From Bacteroidota bacterium (GTDB taxonomy: Bacteria; Bacteroidota; Bacteroidia; CAIKAF01), in assembly GCA_023432985.1 (NCBI GenBank), contig JAEZEQ010000015.1:1-44431 (forward strand): a stretch of DNA of 44,431 nt, read 5' to 3'. Made by a program: the position numbers and the translations under genes. Below the pieces are notes generated by a model that saw only the letters and a list, made by a program, of their open reading frames with translations, did not search any database and was not told the DNA's origin. Each line of letters opens with the position of its first letter. Position 1 is the first letter of the stretch. Positions 41,879-44,431 of the stretch are shown here, piece by piece.

Positions 41879-43576
41879 TTAAAAACTGCCAATATAACCA
41901 AAGGTTAATCCGTTTGCCGCAGGAACAGCTCTACAGATTCCTCCTATACACAATACGCCTGCACGTTGGCGCCCGTAGCTCAACTGAAAGCGATGGCTTC
42001 CCATATTATATACAACCGAACCCAATGGGTAATTCAGCCTTTTTTCTACCTGAGGATGACCCACATTATATTGGTTCATAACGGATACCGACCAATGCGG
42101 TGCAAAAGTCCACTCCAGCAATCCCATCAACCAACTTCCTTGATCTTGTTTGGTGTACATTCCTTCCAACTCCATACGCAGGGAGTGCTTGGTATTAATT
42201 CTCCAGGTCAAATCTGCTACACCAATATGTGCATGCACAAAGGGGTCTTTTCCGAGCGTACTCACCGTAAGTGTGTTTAGGTTAGCCCAAAGCTGCATAT
42301 ACATCACCGTCAATTTCCATTTTTTATTAAATCGTTTGGTGATTTCTATATTAAAATCCTGAAAATACTGATTTCCTAATTTGCCCGAGCTTGTATAACC
42401 GTAGCGATCGGGTGTATATACCGTATCTCCGTCGAATACTGTTTCACGTGCCGGAAGATTTGTGGTATCGAGGCCATAGACAATAGAGGCATTGATATTG
42501 ATATCCATACCATATTTTCCGCCCAGCTTCGAACCGCGTGGCAAGCTGAAATTCAGATCGGCCTGCAAACCTTGTTCGCCCACATATTGCACTGCATAGG
42601 GATAAATAGAGGCTGCCAAATTGTATGTATGTTGTTTATTGAGCATGGGAATCCAGTTCAGCAACATTCTATTGCCCACCGCTTCTCTGTCCATACGAGA
42701 ATCGAAATTATCGATGCGTTTAGCACCCACCGAAACACCCCAAAAATTTCCCGCGTAGGAAGCTGTAACCAATGCAGCTGTACCCGGTTTATACATATAA
42801 TTATTCGAGGCCGAAGGGTCGTTGAATTTATAGGCAAATTCGCCATTCAGGGTAAAATTCTCGTATCCAAAATTCAATCTTCCCGCAGCTGTAGCCACAT
42901 TTTGAGGCAATTTCAACGTTTCTACGCCAATCACTTTTTCTTCGCCGGGGCGGTGCGTACTCACAATGCTTCCTCCAATAGAAAGGCGCACTTTGCTTTT
43001 CTCCATTTTCCCGATCATTTCATTGAAATTGAACTCGGCATCCAGCGCTCTAACCGTACCCGGACTCCAGTTCCAAAAATCTCGTTGACGACCGAAAACG
43101 CCTTTCAGATAAATTCCTTTTACATTATACTTAATCCGGAAGCCCTGAATAAAATTATCAAAACCCAATTGTCGCGCCTCATAAGCTCTTAGCGCCAATC
43201 CATTTCCAAACTGCTCATAAAATCCGCCCGCAGTAACATCTAAACCTTTATACTGATATCCGGCAAAATAATAAGGCACACCCTGACCCTGAAAACGCTC
43301 ATCTATACCCAATATAGGTTTAGGCTGATAGAATTCGAAACGTGCTCCCGCATAAAAGCCACCCTTTCTATAATTGAGAAAAATAAAAGAATTCATGCGG
43401 ATTTTCTCCGGCACTTCAGGCGCGCCAATCAGACTATCCCGGGTATACAATTGCATATCCATGCCCATTAATCCGGTCAATGTGCCCCAATTATTCTCTT
43501 TTGGGGCGGTCTGAGCTATGGATTCAAAAGAAAAAACAAAACCCAAAAACAGGGAAAAAAGTAGGTGTTTATTCAT
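41879..43576 (-). CDS. DUF6029-type outer membrane protein
   Basis: 565 residues with a signal peptide (MNKHLLFSLFLGFVFSFESIAQ) and a body of alternating aromatic-rich beta strands, likely an outer-membrane beta barrel. Features such as FQGQGVPYYFAGYQYKGL and GGFYEQFGNGLALRAYEAR match the uncharacterised Bacteroidota family DUF6029 as I recall it. The last strand ends in a phenylalanine (GYIGSF), as barrel proteins commonly do. It lies between a thioredoxin and an Omp28-like gene in one operon, so the three may act together at the outer membrane; no function is known. Confidence 0.8.
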   Translation of the reverse strand: MNKHLLFSLFLGFVFSFESIAQTAPKENNWGTLTGLMGMDMQLYTRDSLIGAPEVPEKIRMNSFIFLNYRKGGFYAGARFEFYQPKPILGIDERFQGQGVPYYFAGYQYKGLDVTAGGFYEQFGNGLALRAYEARQLGFDNFIQGFRIKYNVKGIYLKGVFGRQRDFWNWSPGTVRALDAEFNFNEMIGKMEKSKVRLSIGGSIVSTHRPGEEKVIGVETLKLPQNVATAAGRLNFGYENFTLNGEFAYKFNDPSASNNYMYKPGTAALVTASYAGNFWGVSVGAKRIDNFDSRMDREAVGNRMLLNWIPMLNKQHTYNLAASIYPYAVQYVGEQGLQADLNFSLPRGSKLGGKYGMDININASIVYGLDTTNLPARETVFDGDTVYTPDRYGYTSSGKLGNQYFQDFNIEITKRFNKKWKLTVMYMQLWANLNTLTVSTLGKDPFVHAHIGVADLTWRINTKHSLRMELEGMYTKQDQGSWLMGLLEWTFAPHWSVSVMNQYNVGHPQVEKRLNYPLGSVVYNMGSHRFQLSYGRQRAGVLCIGGICRAVPAANGLTFGYIGSF

Positions 43577-43606
43577 AGGTTTATAAAATCTGCTGTATCA
43601 AAAGGC

Positions 43607-44107
43607 TTATTGCTCTACGGCTTCGCCTTTGGCAACCTTTCGGATAACATCGAAGAGTTTTACCTCATCTCCGAGAGTGTATCCCATATGTTGCCATACC
43701 ATATTTCCTTTTCCATCAAAAACAAAAGTATGAGGTGGATTTTGTACGCTCATTGCTCGTTTTAAATCCTCATTCGGGTCCAGTAAAATCTCGTACAACC
43801 AACCCCGGCTTGAGGCAAAAGGCCCTACTTTAGGCGTATTACGTGTATCATCGATAGAAACGGCCAAAAAACGTACGCCTGTTTCCTCCTTAATCTCTTC
43901 AAAATCGTCTTGAATGGTATTTAATTCCAATACACAAGGTTTGCACCAGGTAGCCCAGAAATTTATAACAATAGGTTTGCCTTCATTTTGAAGTTGAGAA
44001 ATGTCGACAGTATTCCCCTCTAAATCTTTAACACTAACAGCCGGAAGCTGGGCATAAAACAGAGTAGAACTCAACAGAAATAGGGCGAATGCAAGTACTT
44101 TATTCAT
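43607..44107 (-). CDS. TlpA/ResA-family thiol-disulfide oxidoreductase
   Basis: 166 residues with a signal peptide (MNKVLAFALFLLSSTLFYAQ) and an AhpC/TSA-Redoxin-type thioredoxin fold. The active site is NFWATWCKPCVLEL with Cys55 and Cys58, followed by FLAVSIDDTRNT and, near residue 130, PHTFVFDGKG (the cis-proline region). It should act in the periplasm as a reductant or thiol exchanger. First gene of the three-gene operon with DUF6029 and Omp28-like genes, which may be its substrates (inferred; the Omp28-like protein has a CxxC). Confidence 0.92.
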   Translation of the reverse strand: MNKVLAFALFLLSSTLFYAQLPAVSVKDLEGNTVDISQLQNEGKPIVINFWATWCKPCVLELNTIQDDFEEIKEETGVRFLAVSIDDTRNTPKVGPFASSRGWLYEILLDPNEDLKRAMSVQNPPHTFVFDGKGNMVWQHMGYTLGDEVKLFDVIRKVAKGEAVEQ

Positions 44108-44131
44108 AGTAATTTTACTTTTATATATTCA

Positions 44132-44139
44132 AATGTAAA
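44132..44139 (-). promoter_or_regulatory. -7 box of the TlpA-DUF6029-Omp28 operon
   Basis: TACATTTG on the minus strand fits TAnnTTTG, 24 nt before the TlpA ATG. The -33 position reads TTTT. Confidence 0.5.
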
Positions 44140-44246
44140 GGGAAAATTTCTTACTAAAATTTAATAGGGCGAATTTAACAAAGTTTTCGACACAAAAAGA
44201 ACGCAAAATATAGCTACAATTGAAAGAGAGATTCATTAAACAAGAC

Positions 44247-44431
44247 TTACTCTTCGCCCGGTTGGAGCCATACTTTTGTGCCTTCTGTGCAATTCCTACA
44301 AATGTCTATACTATCGCGTGAGCGCAGAATTTGTTGGCGGAAACGAGTATAGGCTTCTCCGTGCCACAGACTTTTAAAAGAAGTATTCTCTATAGCTCCC
44401 ATGGGGTGAGAAGCGTCCTTATCGAAACAGC
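44247..44431 (-). CDS. C-terminal end of a radical-SAM/SPASM protein (5' part beyond window)
   Basis: The last 60 codons are present. They read CFDKDASHPMGAIENTSFKSL, then WHGEAYTRFRQQIL, then SIDICRNCTEGTKVWLQPGEE. This is the C-terminal SPASM half: CxFDxxxxxxxGxI followed by CRNCTEG, whose cysteines hold an auxiliary iron-sulfur cluster. The radical-SAM domain itself and hence the reaction are outside the window. Confidence 0.8.
   Translation of the reverse strand, partial: CFDKDASHPMGAIENTSFKSLWHGEAYTRFRQQILRSRDSIDICRNCTEGTKVWLQPGEE

Noticed and set aside
42572..43192. 206-codon plus-strand frame inside the DUF6029 gene
   Set aside because: Antisense shadow of a strongly supported beta-barrel gene with a signal peptide and operon context; its own translation has no recognisable features.

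Overview
The window looks like chromosome of a Bacteroidota bacterium, probably in the Chitinophagales/Sphingobacteriales range. The evidence is a secreted esterase with a type IX secretion (Por-type) C-terminal sorting domain, a DUF6029 outer-membrane protein, an Omp28-like lipoprotein, a DoxD-DoxA fusion, a TPR-HTH regulator, and many promoters with the Bacteroidota -7 box TAnnTTTG. Both ends cut through genes: a YbdG-type mechanosensitive channel on the left and the SPASM end of a radical-SAM protein on the right.

Layout. 1-6.1 kb is backbone: the channel, an esterase diverging from a small lipoprotein gene that runs into radA, an RluA-type pseudouridine synthase, and dcd. 6.3-20.3 kb is a defence region read entirely on the minus strand. 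It holds three modules. In order of transcription they are a single PD-(D/E)XK nuclease gene; a Zorya type II-like set (zorA, zorB and an HNH protein in the zorE position); and a type I restriction-modification operon (hsdR, hsdM, hsdS) with a DUF262/DUF1524 (GmrSD-like) gene at its end and an IS200-type Y1 transposase plus palindrome array between hsdR and hsdM.

20.5-21.6 kb carries a stand-alone methyltransferase. 21.8-29.6 kb is a five-gene metal-type efflux operon (response regulator, sensor kinase, TolC-type channel, adaptor, RND pump) whose downstream edge abuts the 3' remnant of an SGNH-hydrolase-like gene. 29.7-44.4 kb is backbone again: DoxD-DoxA, an orphan exported protein, fluoride exporter CrcB, pfkA, a LuxE-like protein, polA, a TPR-HTH regulator, a possible small RNA, a Kef-type antiporter, tRNA-Arg(CCU), and a TlpA - DUF6029 - Omp28 operon.

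The most interesting feature is how the defence region is put together. The three modules are separated and bounded by long imperfect palindromes of about 135-156 nt that begin and end in AAC/GTT boxes, as integron attC sites do. Two share a 76-nt core with 68 identities 12.6 kb apart. For two of the three modules, the box at the module's upstream edge is the reverse complement of the first box of the palindrome at its own downstream edge (14 of 16 and 13 of 15 positions). This is what is expected if each module was once a circle closed at the GTT. I found no consensus promoter at the head of any module; the one recognisable -7 box sits just upstream of the first. No integrase gene is in the window. 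The region reads as an integrase-less cassette array (CALIN-like) of unusually large, all-defence cassettes. The architecture is directly visible; the mechanism is inferred.
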